64,000 nt of DNA from Ustilago trichophora (lineage: Eukaryota; Basidiomycota; Ustilaginomycetes; Ustilaginales; Ustilaginaceae), in the NCBI GenBank assembly GCA_900323505.1, contig OOIN01000034.1, positions 186,001 through 250,000 on the forward strand. Reading direction: 5' to 3'. Of the stretch, positions 10,383-21,723 are shown piece by piece. Every line of letters starts with the position of its first letter. The first letter of the stretch is position 1. A program made the translations under genes and the position numbers. The notes beneath the pieces are model-generated. The model did no database searches. It had not been told where the DNA came from and worked only from the letters and a program-made list of their open reading frames with translations.

Positions 10383-13300
10383 ATGCCGACTCCTGACCAC
10401 AAGGCTGTCAGCCACTTCATCGGTAAGTTTCGCCGCCTCTTTGTCGCTTCTTCTGGACAGCACGTTCGAATACTGACATATTTGCTCCTTCGCTGCTCCT
10501 CTGCAAAACAGGCGGTAACCCGCTCGAAACGGCTCCTGCCGGCGCCGTTGCCGACTTTATTCGCAAGCAGGGCGGTCACAGCGTCATCACCAAGGTGCTT
10601 ATCTGCAACAACGGTATCGCTGCCGTCAAGGAAATCCGCTCCATCCGAAAATGGGCTTACGAGACCTTTGGCGATGAGCGTGCCATCGAATTCACCGTCA
10701 TGGCCACCCCCGAAGATCTCAAGGTCAACGCCGATTACATTCGCATGGCCGACCAGTATGTCGAGGTCCCCGGTGGATCCAACAACAACAACTACGCCAA
10801 CGTCGACTTGATCGTCGATGTTGCCGAGCGAGCCGGTGTCCACGCCGTCTGGGCCGGTTGGGGTCACGCGTCCGAGAACCCTCGTCTTCCCGAGTCGCTT
10901 GCCGCTTCCAAGCACAAGATCATCTTCATCGGTCCCCCCGGTTCCGCTATGCGATCCCTCGGTGACAAGATCTCGTCTACCATCGTTGCTCAGCACGCCG
11001 ACGTGCCATGCATGCCCTGGTCCGGTACCGGTATCAAGGAGACCATGATGAGCGAGCAGGGTTTCCTGACCGTCTCGGATGACGTCTACCAGCAGGCCTG
11101 CATCCACACCGCCGAGGAGGGTCTCGAGAAGGCCGAAGCGATCGGTTTCCCCGTCATGATCAAGGCTTCCGAAGGTGGAGGAGGAAAGGGTATCCGAAAG
11201 TGCACCAACGGCGAAGAGTTCAAGCAGCTCTACAACGCCGTCCTCGGTGAGGTGCCCGGTTCGCCCGTTTTCGTCATGAAGCTCGCCGGCTCCGCCCGCC
11301 ACCTCGAGGTCCAGCTGCTTGCCGATCAGTACGGAAACGCCATCAGCATCTTTGGTCGTGACTGCTCCGTCCAGCGTCGTCACCAGAAGATTATCGAGGA
11401 GGCTCCCGTCACCATCGCTCCCGAGGACGCCAGGGAGGCCATGGAGAAGGCTGCGGTCCGTCTCGCCAAGCTCGTCGGTTATGTCTCTGCTGGTACCGTC
11501 GAGTGGCTCTACTCTCCCGAGTCCGGCGAATTCTCTTTCCTCGAGCTCAACCCCCGTCTCCAGGTCGAGCATCCTACCACCGAGATGGTCTCGGGTGTCA
11601 ACATCCCCGCTGCTCAGCTTCAGGTCGCCATGGGTATCCCCCTCTACTCGATTCGCGACATCCGAACCCTCTACGGCATGGACCCCCGCGGTAACGAGGT
11701 CATCGACTTTGACTTTTCCAGCCCCGAGTCGTTCAAGACTCAGCGCAAGCCTCAGCCTCAGGGTCACGTCGTTGCCTGCCGTATCACCGCTGAGAACCCC
11801 GACACTGGTTTCAAGCCCGGCATGGGTGCGCTCACCGAGCTCAACTTCCGCTCCAGCACTTCGACCTGGGGTTACTTCTCCGTCGGTACCAGCGGTGCCC
11901 TCCACGAGTACGCCGACTCGCAGTTCGGTCACATCTTCGCCTACGGCGCCGACCGTTCCGAGGCCCGTAAGCAGATGGTTATCTCGCTCAAGGAGCTCTC
12001 GATTCGTGGTGATTTCCGAACCACCGTCGAGTACCTCATCAAGCTGCTCGAGACCGATGCTTTCGAGTCCAACAAGATCACCACCGGCTGGCTTGATGGC
12101 CTCATCCAGGACCGTCTCACTGCTGAGCGTCCCCCTGCTGACCTTGCCGTCATCTGTGGTGCTGCCGTCAAGGCTCACTTGCTTGCCCGCGAGTGCGAGG
12201 ACGAGTACAAGCGCATCCTCAACAAGGGTCAGGTGCCTCCTCGTGACACCATCAAGACTGTCTTCTCGATCGACTTCATCTACGAGAACGTCAAGTACAA
12301 CTTTACTGCCACCCGCAGCTCCGTATCTGGCTGGGTCCTCTATCTTAACGGCGGCCGTACTCTCGTTCAGCTCCGACCTCTTACCGACGGAGGTCTGCTA
12401 ATCGGTCTTTCCGGCAAGTCGCACCCCGTCTACTGGCGTGAGGAGGTCGGCATGACCCGTCTCATGGTCGACTCCAAGACCTGCCTGATCGAGCAGGAGA
12501 ACGACCCCACCCAGATCCGCTCGCCCTCGCCCGGTAAGCTCGTCCGCTTCCTCGTGGACTCGGGTGACCATGTCAAGGCTGGTCAGGCTATTGCCGAGAT
12601 CGAGGTCATGAAAATGTACCTGCCCCTGGTCGCTGCCGAGGACGGTGTCGTCTCGTTCGTCAAGACCGCCGGTGTTGCTCTCAGCCCAGGAGACATCATT
12701 GGTATCTTGTCGCTTGACGACCCCAGCCGTGTCCAGCACGCTAAGCCCTTCGCTGGCCAGCTGCCCGACTTTGGCCTCCCCATCATCATCGGCAACAAGC
12801 CCCACCAGCGCTACACTTACCTCGTCGAGGTGCTCAACGACATCCTCGACGGTTACGACCAGAGCTTCCGCATGCAGGCTGTCATCAAGGAGCTCATCGA
12901 GACCCTCCGCAACCCTGAGCTTCCTTACGGCCAGGCTTCCCAGATTCTTTCCAGCTTGGGTGGCCGTATCCCCGCCAGGCTCGAGGATGTGGTTCGCAAC
13001 ACCATCGAGATGGGCCACTCGAAGCAGATCGAATTCCCCGCCGCTCGTCTGCGCAAGCTCACTGAGACGTTCCTCCGCGACAGTGTCGACCCCGCTATCC
13101 GCGGTCAGGTCCAGAACACCATCGCCCCTCTCTACCAGCTCTTCGAGGCTTACGCCGGTGGCCTCAAGGCTCACGAGGGCAAGGTTCTCGCTTCCTTCCT
13201 CGAGAAGTACTACGACATCGAGTCCAAGTTCACTGGCGAGGCGGACGTCGTCCTTGAGCTCCGTCTCCAGGCCGATGGCGACCTTGACAAGGTCGTTGCT

Positions 13301-16300
13301 CTCCAGACTGCCCGCAACGGTATCAACCGCAAGAACGCCCTTCTGCTCAACCTCCTCGACAAGCACATCAAGGGCACCTCGCTCGTCTCGCGCACCAGCG
13401 GTGCTCAGATGATCGAGGCTCTGCGCCATCTCGCTTCGCTCCAGGGCAAGTCCACCGCTCCCGTGGCCCTCAAGGCTCGTGAGGTGTCGCTCGATGCCGA
13501 CATGCCCAGCCTTGCCGACCGTTCGGCCCAGATGCAGGCCATTCTCCGCGGCTCGGTCACCTCGTCCAAGTACGGTGGTGACGACGAGTACCACGCTCCC
13601 TCGCTCGAAGTCCTCCGTGAGCTTAGCGATTCGCAGTACAGTGTCTACGATGTGCTCCACAGCTTCTTCGGTCACCGTGAGCACCACGTCGCTTTCGCTG
13701 CCCTCTGCACCTACGTTGTGCGCGCCTACCGTGCCTACGAGATTGTCAACTTTGACTACGCCGTCGAGGACTTTGACGTCGAGGAGCGTGCCGTGCTCAC
13801 GTGGCAGTTCCAGCTACCCCGCAGCGCTGCCTCACTCAAGGAGCGCGAGCGTCAGGTCTCCATCAGCGATCTCAGCATGATGGACAACAAGAAGCCTCGT
13901 GCCGTTCACGAGCTCCGCACCGGTGCCATGACCAGCTGCGCCGATGTCTCGGACATTCCCGACCTCCTCCCCAAGGTGCTGAAGTTCTTCGGCTCGTCCG
14001 CTGGCGCCCCAATCAACGTGCTCAATGTTGCCGTCGTCGACCAGGCCGACTTTGTCGATGCCGAGGTGCGAAGCAAGCTCGCTCAGTACACCAACGCCTG
14101 CAGCAAGGAGCTCACCACTGCCCGTATCCGCCGTGTCACTTTCCTCCTCTGCCAGCCCGGCCAATACCCCTTCTTTGCCACCTTCCGCCCCAGCGAGCAC
14201 GGCATCTGGGCCGAGGAGAAGGCCATCCGCAACATCGAGCCCGCGCTTGCCTACCAGCTTGAGCTCGACAGGGTCAGCAAGAACTTCGAGCTCACCCCGG
14301 TGCCGGTCTCGTCCTCCACGATTCACCTCTACTTTGCTCGTGGTATCCAGAACTCGGCCGACACCCGCTTCTTCGTCCGCTCGCTGGTCCGACCCGGCCG
14401 CGTTCAGGGCGACATGGCTGCCTACCTCATCTCGGAGTCGGACCGCATCGTCAACGACATTCTCAACGTCATCGAGGTCGCCCTCGGCCAGCCTGAGTAC
14501 CGCACCGCTGATGCCTCGCACATCTTCATGTCGTTCATCTACCAGCTCGACGTCAGCCTCGAGGATGTGCAGAGGGCCATCGCCGGCTTCCTCGAGCGCC
14601 ACGGTACCCGCTTTTTCCGTCTCCGCATCACCGGTGCCGAGATTCGAATGATCCTCAGCACCCCCAACGGTGAGCCTCGTCCCATCCGTGCCTTTGTCAC
14701 CAACGAGACCGGTCTTGTGGTTCGTTACGAGACCTACGAGGAGATTGCCGCCGATGACGGCTCTTCCGTCCTCCGCGGCATCGAGCCTCAGGGCAAGGAG
14801 GCCACCCTCAACGCTCAGAGCGCCCACTTCCCTTACACCACCAAGGTCGCTCTTCAGTCGCGACGATCGCGCGCCCACGCCCTGCAGACCACCTTTGTCT
14901 ACGACTTTATCGATGTCCTCGGCCAGGCCGTTCGCGCCTCGTGGAGGAAGGTCGCTGCTAGCAAGATCCCTAGCGACGTCATCAAGTCGGCTGTCGAGCT
15001 CGTCTTTGACGAGCAGGAGAATCTGCGCGAGGTCAAGCGTGCACCGGGTATGAACACGATCGGCATGGTTGCCTGGCTCGTCGAAGTGGTCACTCCCGAA
15101 TACCCAACCGGACGCAAGCTCGTGGTCATTGGAAACGATGTCACCATTCAAGCTGGTTCGTTCGGCCCCGTCGAGGACCGCTTCTTCGCCGCTGCTTCTA
15201 AGCTCGCCCGTGAGCTCGGCGTTCCCCGCCTCTACATCTCGGCCAACTCGGGTGCCCGTATTGGCCTGGCTACCGAGGCCCTTGACCTCTTCAAGGTCAA
15301 GTTCATCGGCGATGACCCCGCAAAGGGCTTCGAGTACATCTACCTTGACGATGAGTCGCTCCACGCCGTCCAGGCCAAGGCTCCTGGCAGCGTCATGACC
15401 AAGCCCATCAAGGCTGAAGACGGCACCACCCACAACGTCATCAGCGACATCATCGGAAAGCCCCAAGAGGGTCTCGGTGTCGAGTGTCTCTCGGGCAGTG
15501 GTCTCATTGCCGGTGAGACTAGCCGTGCCAAGGACCAGATCTTCACCGCCACCATTGTTACTGGACGAAGTGTCGGTATCGGTGCCTACCTTGCCCGTCT
15601 TGGTGAGCGTGTCATCCAGGTGGAGGGATCGCCATTGATTTTGACCGGTTACCAGGCCTTGAACAAGTTGCTCGGTCGTGAGGTCTACACCTCGAACCTG
15701 CAGCTGGGTGGTCCTCAGATCATGTACAAGAACGGTGTTTCCCACCTCACCGCTCAGGATGACCTCGATGCTGTAAAGGCTTTCGTCAACTGGATGTCGT
15801 ACGTCCCCGCTCAGCGTGGCGGCCCTCTGCCCATCATGCCTACCGCCGACACTTGGGACCGTGCTGTCACCTACCAGCCTCCTCGTGGTCCTTACGACCC
15901 ACGTTGGCTCATCAACGGCAAGCGTGAGGAGGATGGCTCCAAGCTCACTGGTCTCTTTGACGAGGGCTCGTTCGTCGAGACTCTTGGCGGCTGGGCCACC
16001 TCGGTTGTCACTGGTCGTGCTCGTCTCGGTGGCATCCCTGTCGGTGTCATTGCTGTCGAGACCCGGACTCTGGAGCGTGTCGTCCCCGCCGACCCTGCCA
16101 ACCCCAACTCGACCGAGCAGCGCATCATGGAAGCTGGTCAGGTTTGGTACCCCAACTCGGCGTACAAGACTGCACAGGCCATCTGGGACTTTGACAAGGA
16201 GGGTCTTCCCCTCGTCATCCTTGCCAACTGGCGAGGATTCTCGGGTGGACAGCAGGACATGTACGATGAGATTCTCAAGCAGGGATCCAAGATCGTCGAT

Positions 16301-17017
16301 GGTCTGTCGTCGTACAAGCAGCCCGTGTTTGTTCACATTCCACCCATGGGTGAGCTTCGTGGTGGTTCGTGGGTCGTAGTTGACTCTGCCATCAACGACA
16401 ACGGTATGATTGAGATGTCTGCCGATGTCAACAGTGCACGAGGTGGTGTGCTCGAGGCCTCGGGATTGGTCGAGATCAAGTACCGTGCCGACAAGCAGCG
16501 TGCCACCATGGAGCGTCTCGACAGCGTCTACGCCAAGCTTAGCAAGGAAGCTGCCGAAGCCACCGACTTCACCGCCCAGACCACCGCCCGCAAGGCATTG
16601 GCCGACCGGGAGAAGCAGCTCGCTCCCATCTTCACCGCCATCGCCACCGAGTACGCCGATGCCCACGACCGTGCCGGACGCATGCTTGCCACTGGTGTCC
16701 TGCGATCCGCCTTGCCATGGGAGAACGCACGTCGCTACTTCTACTGGCGTCTCAGGAGGAGGCTCACCGAAGTGGCTGCCGAGCGCACCGTCGCCGAGGC
16801 CAACCCGCTCCTCAAGCATGTTGAACGTGTTGCCGCTCTCCGACAGTTTGTCGGCGCTGCCGCCTCGGATGACGACAAGGCCGTTGCTGAGCATCTCGAG
16901 GCCAGCGCCGCTTCGTTGTTGAGCGCTGCTAAACAGCTCAAGGCACAGTACATTCTCGCCCAGATCTCAACATTGGACCCTGAACTCAAGGCTCAACTCG
17001 CCGCTTCGCTCCAGTAG
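10383..17017 (+). CDS. ACC1: Acetyl-CoA carboxylase (multifunctional, cytosolic)
   Basis: Exon 1 is 10383-10422 and exon 2 is 10512-17017, with a GTAAGT..ACAG intron of 89 nt; the product has 2181 residues. The enzyme makes malonyl-CoA, the committed step of fatty-acid synthesis. Domain order: biotin carboxylase (about 20-560, with the glycine-rich ATP loop SEGGGGKGIRK and ELNPRLQVEHPTTE), biotin carboxyl carrier (about 680-750, EVMKMYL with the biotinylated lysine at about residue 714), a long central region, then the carboxyltransferase (about 1450-2090, ISANSGARIGLA and GFSGGQQDMYDEIL). The short first exon restores the conserved N-terminus MPTPDHKAVSHFIGGNPLE. The codons are strongly biased to C in third position, marking high expression. 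Length and sequence closely resemble the U. maydis protein as I recall it; its biotin carboxylase domain is the known target of soraphen. Confidence 0.98.
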
Positions 17018-18346
17018 TGCAGCTTTCCCCCTTTCTTCCCCTACACTTCTTCATTCCGCGCCGATTTGATTCGAAGGACTGTTGAACTGAGGCCTCGAGC
17101 GTGGATCGGATTGAGGGATCCGCCAGCCATCGTGCTCCTCATTTCAGGGTGCTTTTCAACTCGCACTAACTTCGAACCCTAGATGATAGATGGAAGCAGT
17201 TTCAGACAACTGAGGGGTTGTCTTTTTACCGCTCTCTTTCTCTCTCCCCTTGAAGGTTGTATTACTTTAGGTCTTTCCTTCCCATTGTGCTTTCACTTCA
17301 CCGTATAGACTCTGACTTCTCTTTTGATGATCTGCAATGTTTGATTTCTCGTTTTCGTCATTGTCATGGGGCTGTGTAGGCGATCAAGCTTGTGGTTGAC
17401 AATTGAGCATGTGGTGGTGCAAAGGAAGAAAAGTTTAATTTTGACCGCGGGGGTCAGATGTGAAGAGTGCGGCGACATCCAGTATGCTTTCGTTGATTAG
17501 GCTTCTGACACGCGTGTGTCTGAGAAGGCTGTCGAATTGCGAAATTGCGCACGTCCATTCATGCAGATTTACCTTGTAGTAGAATATCGCTTCAGACCTC
17601 AACAGCAAGTTTTTGCTTCTGTTCTTTACTTTGATAGTTTTGCTACAGTACAGTGGTAGTTACGGAGTGGTGCTGTTTTTGCGCTGCTTTGCGGTGAAGC
17701 ACAACGTGGTTCGAAAGTGGCAAGGTGCAGTATTGGGCCGAAGCGGTTGGAGAGTTGCGCTTGCGTTTGCGGAAGCTGCGGCTGGTGCGGACGCTCAAGC
17801 AAGGCTTCGAGGCTAGTCTGCTAGCGGGAAGAGAACGGAGCAGAGCTTTTGAGTGCGCATTCATTCACTAGCAGCATCAGCAGCAGCAGAGGAAGAGGGG
17901 GTTTGACTCGTCTAGGAGCATCAGAAAGGAGGAGGGACCTCTTGATACCTGTTCTTTCCACGAGCAGAAGGGTTAGAAAAGGATAAAAGAAGGCTTCCTT
18001 TTGCTCCTTCGATTCCTTCATCTTGGAACTCGTCTAACAGCTACATCCTAACCGGTGCAACCCTCTGCTAGAATCTTCTTCCATTGGTTCGTCGTTGATC
18101 TGTCAAGCAGCTCGTCTCACGATTACCTCCCTCTTCTACGCCACTGAACCAATCGCTCTCCATCGACTCATATTGCTTTCATCCTTCGAAGCCCACCGAT
18201 TCATCTTCTTCACCCACTCACCTCGTCACACACTCACCTCGCTAGAGATCCAATCATCGCTAGCTTTATCCCTCTTTCACCCACGGCGAACAAACAGCAC
18301 CCGCCTCCATCCAAATTCCACTACTCAACATCCATCCTTCGACAAC
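17018..18346. other. Intergenic: ACC1 3' flank and upstream region of the dsRBD gene
   Basis: 1.3 kb with no supported exon. The first few hundred bases should be the ACC1 3' UTR. From about 18060 the sequence becomes CT- and CA-rich, as expected for a leader. A frame runs in phase from 18095 into the next gene, but its composition is leader-like, so I placed the start at 18347. Confidence 0.5.
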
Positions 18347-19188
18347 ATGTCCCCTTCAGCCAATTACAACCAGACTAGTGTGAATCTTCAAGCCATAGGA
18401 GCGGGATCCATCCCAACATACCTGGAAAAAGCTTTTCCCCCTCGTTCCCCTGCAGAAGATGCCAACATGGCTGCTGGACACTTTGTAGACTCTGCTCGGC
18501 TGAACATCGATCACATGCTTCAGTCTTCCCTCTCGACCCCTAGCAGTGGTAGTGCTGAACGAATTGATTCAGAAAAGGAAGGAATGCAGGAAGAAGAGGA
18601 AGAAGTGCCATTTTACATCAAAACTAAAGGCAAAGGAAAAGGTAAACCCATATTCTTTGACTTGAAAAAAAGTAGCGTTGCTCAAATCTTTGGTATGTTC
18701 GCAGTTCCTCTCATCAAAATCACAGAGATTGGTGAAACATTCGCTGACCAAGATCCTGAGATTCATGCATTGAATGATGATGCTGTATGTGTGTACAGAA
18801 TACGCCGCTCAAAAGGGAATTCCTGACCCAGTGTTTTGTCACTCTTCCAGTGGAGCTGCGTAAGTAGTACCTCTCTCTTTCCCCCCTTTGTCGACTTTTC
18901 GTGCTTCATTATCAACCCGAACAATCTCCACCTTTCCTCTTGACCGATTGTTAACTCACTATCATCACCGCCAACATTCTGCCATGCCCCCCCTTCTTTT
19001 CTTTCAACAGCCACATCCTCAAATTTTCGGTAACAGTCACCTTTGCAGGTCTCACAACCACCAATACCGATCATCCATTTGCCGGATCTATCAAGGAAGG
19101 TAAAGAACAGGCTTGTTTCAAACTGGCACGTATGATTCTAGATCGACAGAGAAAAGGTCTAATGACTTCCTCCTCCTCAGCTCTTTGA
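18347..19188 (+). CDS. Small protein with a C-terminal dsRNA-binding-like domain
   Basis: Three exons, 18347-18692, 18799-18859 and 19011-19188, give 194 residues. The introns (GTATGT..ACAG and GTAAGT..ACAG) keep the frame. Residues 1-105 are Ser/Pro-rich with an acidic patch (QEEEEEVPF) and a Lys/Gly stretch. Residues about 108-182 fit the double-stranded RNA-binding fold: helix 1 with VAQIFEYAAQKGIPDPVF, strands with HILKFSVTVTFAG, and the second helix SIKEGKEQACFKLARMIL, which corresponds to the family's SKKEAKxxAAxxAL signature. The usual KK pair is reduced to IK-EGK. No helicase, RNase III or deaminase domain accompanies it. The fold appears only after splicing; the unspliced frame destroys it. 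The gene is convergent with SCM3. Function unknown; RNA binding is inferred from the fold. Confidence 0.6.
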
Positions 19189-19406
19189 AGAGGGATGCAG
19201 CATCATGGCCAATCTGCTTGGCAAGCGAAGAAGTTCAACGCTTCACCATCTGCACTCCTGCTCCTTTTCTTGAACTTCTCTCAAGCGTTATACCGAAACT
19301 GGTTCGCATAGACCATCTCTCTCTCTTACACACAAACATAAGACCAAAAGCGTAGAACCAAGCAGACAATTAAAAGTCAATTCCCATCAATTCAACCGCG
19401 ACGCGG

Positions 19407-21296
19407 TCATGACAAACTGACACAAAACAAACAAAAAGTCTTTGTACACTTTCCCGGACCGCCACATTCTGGTCGTATCTCGCCGACTTGATCTTCGTCG
19501 TCTGAGCTTGTGGCGAAAAGGTGAGCGCGCGAACGTCGTTTTGTTTTTTTGTGTGCTCTTTTGCGTGATGATGAAGATGATGATGAGAGGACGGGTGAGT
19601 TGGAGGTAAGAAAGGAGGAGGAGGTTGGTGTGCAGGGTTTAGGTTCTGTTGAAAGTTGAGATTTGGTTCGTGAAGAGAGATGTTGTTGGTGGTGCGAAGA
19701 AGAGCGGTCGGGGGTGGTGATGCGTGGAGCAGAAGGGGGTTGTGCGGGAGTGGTTGATATGTGTTGTGGAACTGTGTGCGGTGAGGATAGGGAGATGGGG
19801 GTCGAGGAACGGTGTGCAGGGGCGGTGGGAGTGGTGATCCTAGGGAATTCGGCTTCCACAGGTGACGAGGTCACAATCACAACATCTGGGTAGCTCGTCT
19901 TTGCGCTCGAGAGCATAGTCGAAGCACGCACTGGCGTCCGTTCCGGCTCCACGGTCTTGACGCGTGCCAATCGCTCTACCGTAGGAGAAGCCAGATGCGC
20001 CGTCACATTGGTTGATGCGCTCGAAGAAGGTGGTAGCATAGACCCTTGCGACGGTGTTCCATCTGACGGTTGCGAAGATGCCGGATTCCCTACCATTGAA
20101 GAAGCGTATGGACTTGACGCCTCCGTCATCTGCTTCTTGTCTTTATCCACTTGAACCTCCACAGCATCATCACCTTCTTTCGGTGCGTCATCTAGTAGCA
20201 TCTCAACAACCTCGACCTCGTCCTCGACCTCATCCTCATCGTCATCATCAGACCTTAGATCAACATAGAGCCTCGAAGAGCCGTCCGAGATCTTGAGCAG
20301 GTCTGCCAGGCCGAAGATATCGTTGTAAGGCAACGTCTCGAAAGCTGTTGTGCACTGGAGGAGCTCTTCGACGTTTTGTCGTTTGGCGCGAATCGTATCG
20401 ATGAGTTCGTCGTCAGAGTCGCTGTGGATTGTGACAATGTCAGGTTCGGATTCGTCTTCGGAGGACGAGGCGATAAGGTCGGGTTGGGTTGGTGGTCGGA
20501 TGGAGGTGACTTGTGGTGAAGCTGCTGTGATGCGATGAACCTTGGCACGCGATTTTGAAAGGGATGGAGGAGCCTCGTAGTCATATGCATCAGAATTGGC
20601 CCACGTCGGGTCGCCAAAGTCGATGACTTCGTCCTCGTCATCTTGGCCCTCCTCCTCGCCTTGACTGCCGAGCATAGCTTTTCTTCGTGCTTCTGCCTGC
20701 AGAAACTCCCTCAAATCTGGATCATTCGCTGCAGGATCCTCCTCCTCCTCCTCATCCGGGGATTCGCTACTAGACACCCTCGCCAGGAACTGCCTCCTAC
20801 GCTGAGCTTGTAATGGATCAGGCGAAGGGTCGAAATCCTCGTCTTCCTCTTCCTTGTCCTTCTCTTCCATCTCCCTCGCCTCGGGCCTATCTCTCCAGCC
20901 CTGCAGCTCTTCATCCTTAATAAACACGCCAAACGTCATGTTTTGCCTTAGACCCCTCAAACTTCCTCTGTCTTTTACAACCACGATGGGCTCCCCATTT
21001 GCCCGGTTCCCCAAGTAGATCTCATCCTGCTCTTGCAAATGGGCATCTTTGAAGCGCTCAAAGATGTTTTCCCATTTACGCTTTAGACGGGCAGTGGATT
21101 GGGCATGGAGATACTCGACGGTTTCGGTGCCATCGGGATTGTAGCGCTGTATGGTGCTGTTTTTGGCGCGTAGATCGGAAGTGAATTGTAGACGACGGCG
21201 CTTTTTGGGTTTGGGTTGGATGTGAGGTGGTGAGGGGCGGGGTTGAGATGGGCCAGCTTCTGCATTGGATTCGGCTAGAGGGTAGGGTTGATACAT
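19407..21296 (-). CDS. SCM3: Scm3/HJURP-type CENP-A (centromeric histone H3) chaperone
   Basis: A single exon of 629 residues. The start is the ATG at 21296 (MYQPYPLAES); the frame extends two codons further only through a non-ATG codon. Residues about 68-123 match the fungal Scm3 domain: ARLKRKWENIFERF, then DEIYL, then VVVKDRGSLRGLRQ, the pattern that wraps around CENP-A/H4. An N-terminal KPKKRRR is a likely nuclear signal. The middle is highly acidic and Ser/Thr/Pro-rich (residues about 130-600), and the C-terminus ends with a cysteine cluster (CGGPGKCTKTFCLFC) that looks metal-binding. Fungal Scm3 proteins are known for variable C-terminal DNA-binding modules. The gene is convergent with the dsRBD gene and divergent from DSC4. 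The family call rests on one short domain, so it needs a profile search. Confidence 0.7.
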   Translation of the reverse strand: MYQPYPLAESNAEAGPSQPRPSPPHIQPKPKKRRRLQFTSDLRAKNSTIQRYNPDGTETVEYLHAQSTARLKRKWENIFERFKDAHLQEQDEIYLGNRANGEPIVVVKDRGSLRGLRQNMTFGVFIKDEELQGWRDRPEAREMEEKDKEEEDEDFDPSPDPLQAQRRRQFLARVSSSESPDEEEEEDPAANDPDLREFLQAEARRKAMLGSQGEEEGQDDEDEVIDFGDPTWANSDAYDYEAPPSLSKSRAKVHRITAASPQVTSIRPPTQPDLIASSSEDESEPDIVTIHSDSDDELIDTIRAKRQNVEELLQCTTAFETLPYNDIFGLADLLKISDGSSRLYVDLRSDDDDEDEVEDEVEVVEMLLDDAPKEGDDAVEVQVDKDKKQMTEASSPYASSMVGNPASSQPSDGTPSQGSMLPPSSSASTNVTAHLASPTVERLARVKTVEPERTPVRASTMLSSAKTSYPDVVIVTSSPVEAEFPRITTPTAPAHRSSTPISLSSPHTVPQHISTTPAQPPSAPRITTPDRSSSHHQQHLSSRTKSQLSTEPKPCTPTSSSFLTSNSPVLSSSSSSSRKRAHKKTKRRSRAHLFATSSDDEDQVGEIRPECGGPGKCTKTFCLFCVSLS

Positions 21297-21723
21297 GGTC
21301 AAGGAAGAATGTGCATGGTGCCACCTTGTTGGGAGTGAAGCGGTGGTGTTGATCTGTCAAGGAGGAGGAAGGAGGAGGAGAACACGAACGGCGTAAGGCG
21401 TGCGTGCTGTAGAGTATATGCGCGTCGGCAACCGAATTCAGGGTCCAATTCTTCTTTTTTGACATCTCACCCGATTCTCCCGATTCAATTGTCTGCTCTC
21501 CACCTCGACCAAGTGACACTTTGGACTTGGTCGACAACGCATGGGCCTGCCATATTGAACACATTGCATGTCAATGTGACACAAGCTTCAAACAGCTTCT
21601 CATCCATCAAGCTCACCTCGAAGCTCGTCCGAACCACCATTGCATCCACTCAGGCCTCAAAAAAGTGTAATAGGTGTTGTAGGGATGGGCTCGTGATCAT
21701 TCCCACCCCAATCCGTCAGAACC
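21297..21723. promoter_or_regulatory. Divergent promoter between SCM3 and DSC4
   Basis: 427 bp separating the two start codons. I see no clear TATA box. An upstream non-coding exon of the DSC4-like gene could lie here, since in-frame stop codons close off its frame just 5' of the chosen ATG. Confidence 0.4.

Noticed and set aside
13832..16894. 1020-codon open frame antisense to ACC1
   Set aside because: It is the mirror of a strongly codon-biased gene; its product is low-complexity Asp/Leu/Val/Gly-rich and matches no family. The same holds for the antisense frame at 10361-12178.
17700..17720. GGTTCGAAA, resembling a tRNA B box
   Set aside because: The flanking bases do not form a T stem and no A box lies at the right distance; no tRNA was found anywhere in the window.
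18781..18798. A 14-nt intron-like GTATGTGTGTACAG in the dsRBD gene
   Set aside because: Far too short for an intron; the longer intron 18693-18798 restores a recognisable dsRBD helix.
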